A DNA stretch of 53,018 bases, from positions 1 through 53,018 of the forward strand of contig CALXUP010000011.1 of assembly GCA_944391715.1 (NCBI GenBank). The letters run 5' to 3'. This DNA comes from an uncultured Alphaproteobacteria bacterium. GTDB lineage: Bacteria > Pseudomonadota > Alphaproteobacteria > RF32 > CAG-239. Numbering within the stretch: the stretch's first letter is position 1; the number at the start of each line of letters is the position of its first letter. Both the position numbers and the translations under genes were made by a program. Below the pieces are notes generated by a model, which saw only the letters and a list, made by a program, of their open reading frames with translations, was not told the origin of the DNA and did not search any database. This document shows positions 52,719 to 53,018 of this stretch, one piece after another.

Positions 52719-53018
52719 AAACTTAAATCCTTTATCATAAAAAACATAATTAAACGCGATTATTTCGGCTTAATTCAATTATATATTATCAAAGACAACC
52801 TAAATTACAATACCATAAAATTCGACAACTGTTATCGAATTTTTCTGGCAGTAAGAAAAGGGAAAATTTCAATGAGACTATGATAAGAGTCTGAAAAGAA
52901 CATTCAATATATATGGCACTATGGGGATGAGATTGGTAGATAAAAAAGGGATAAAATTGATAAGGGATATAAATATTTAGGAAGGGATTAAGGATAGAGG
53001 AGATGAGAAGGGAAGAAA
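52719..53018. other. window end, no gene seen
   Basis: 300 bases of AT-rich then strongly purine-rich DNA (the last 100 bases are mostly A and G on the + strand). It contains the probable leader and promoter of the cold-shock gene reading leftward; no further ORF with a ribosome site is visible. Confidence 0.4.

Overview
This 53 kb stretch looks like the chromosome of a low-GC (roughly 40%), probably anaerobic or microaerobic, host-associated alphaproteobacterium. That placement is an inference. It rests on the alphaproteobacterial type of SucC nucleotide loop, a SUF operon containing a DUF59 (SufT-like) gene, separate yajC-secD-secF genes, an initiator tRNA with a weakened anticodon stem, and a flavin reductase-rubredoxin fusion typical of oxygen-sensitive bacteria. 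There is no rRNA, CRISPR array or intact transposase. Three tRNAs are present: Val-GAC, initiator Met-CAU and Pro-CGG. Each has a recognisable promoter and terminator.

Layout. 0.1-2 kb: two small hypothetical genes and an auto-inhibited (class III) Fic AMP-transferase. 2.1-7.4 kb: an ELM1-like gene behind an orphan, then orphan membrane and lipoprotein genes. 7.6-17 kb: one long leftward gene train, sufC-sufD-sufS-sufT-(class I amidotransferase-like hydrolase)-sufE-sucC-sucD-comF-spermidine synthase-like. 17-21 kb: acyl-ACP thioesterase, an RNase J-like metallo-hydrolase, a lytic transglycosylase and an N-formylglutamate amidohydrolase. 21.3-26.5 kb: tRNA-Val, orphan genes and gpsA. 26.6-30.7 kb: secF, secD, yajC and a LysM/LytM lipoprotein. 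30.8-35.3 kb: an orphan coupled to sufB, the flavin reductase-rubredoxin fusion, slyX and two micro-proteins. 35.5-38.3 kb: a decayed accessory island behind tRNA-fMet, holding a hairpin cluster, a C-type-lectin-like gene with a broken 5' end, a phosphatase pseudogene and an orphan. 38.4-43.6 kb: a Tat-type flavodoxin, an HxlR regulator, a paired SMR exporter, a hexapeptide acyltransferase, glmS and a Tyr/Arg-rich lipoprotein. 43.9-49 kb: tRNA-Pro, a short UvrA, a sugar epimerase and a DUF616 glycosyltransferase. 49.3-52.4 kb: a three-gene operon of SNF2-like protein, DUF3440 PAPS-reductase-like protein and ParB-like protein. A cold-shock-domain gene closes the window.

Two items deserve most attention. 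First, the 49.3-52.4 kb operon resembles ibrA/ibrB, but its helicase subunit has lost the Walker A consensus and both motif VI arginines. It looks like a pseudo-helicase working with a PP-loop enzyme and a ParB-type protein, possibly a nucleic-acid modification, sensing or defence cassette. Second, the succinyl-CoA synthetase genes in the SUF train lack the phosphohistidine (Tyr instead), the glutamate that contacts it, and a metal-binding asparagine, so they probably do not perform the normal reaction. Also notable are a Cys/His-rich insert in SufD, sufB lying far from the other suf genes, a possible AUU start codon in an SMR exporter gene, and a flavodoxin gene with a Tat-signal start and a separate strong cytosolic start.
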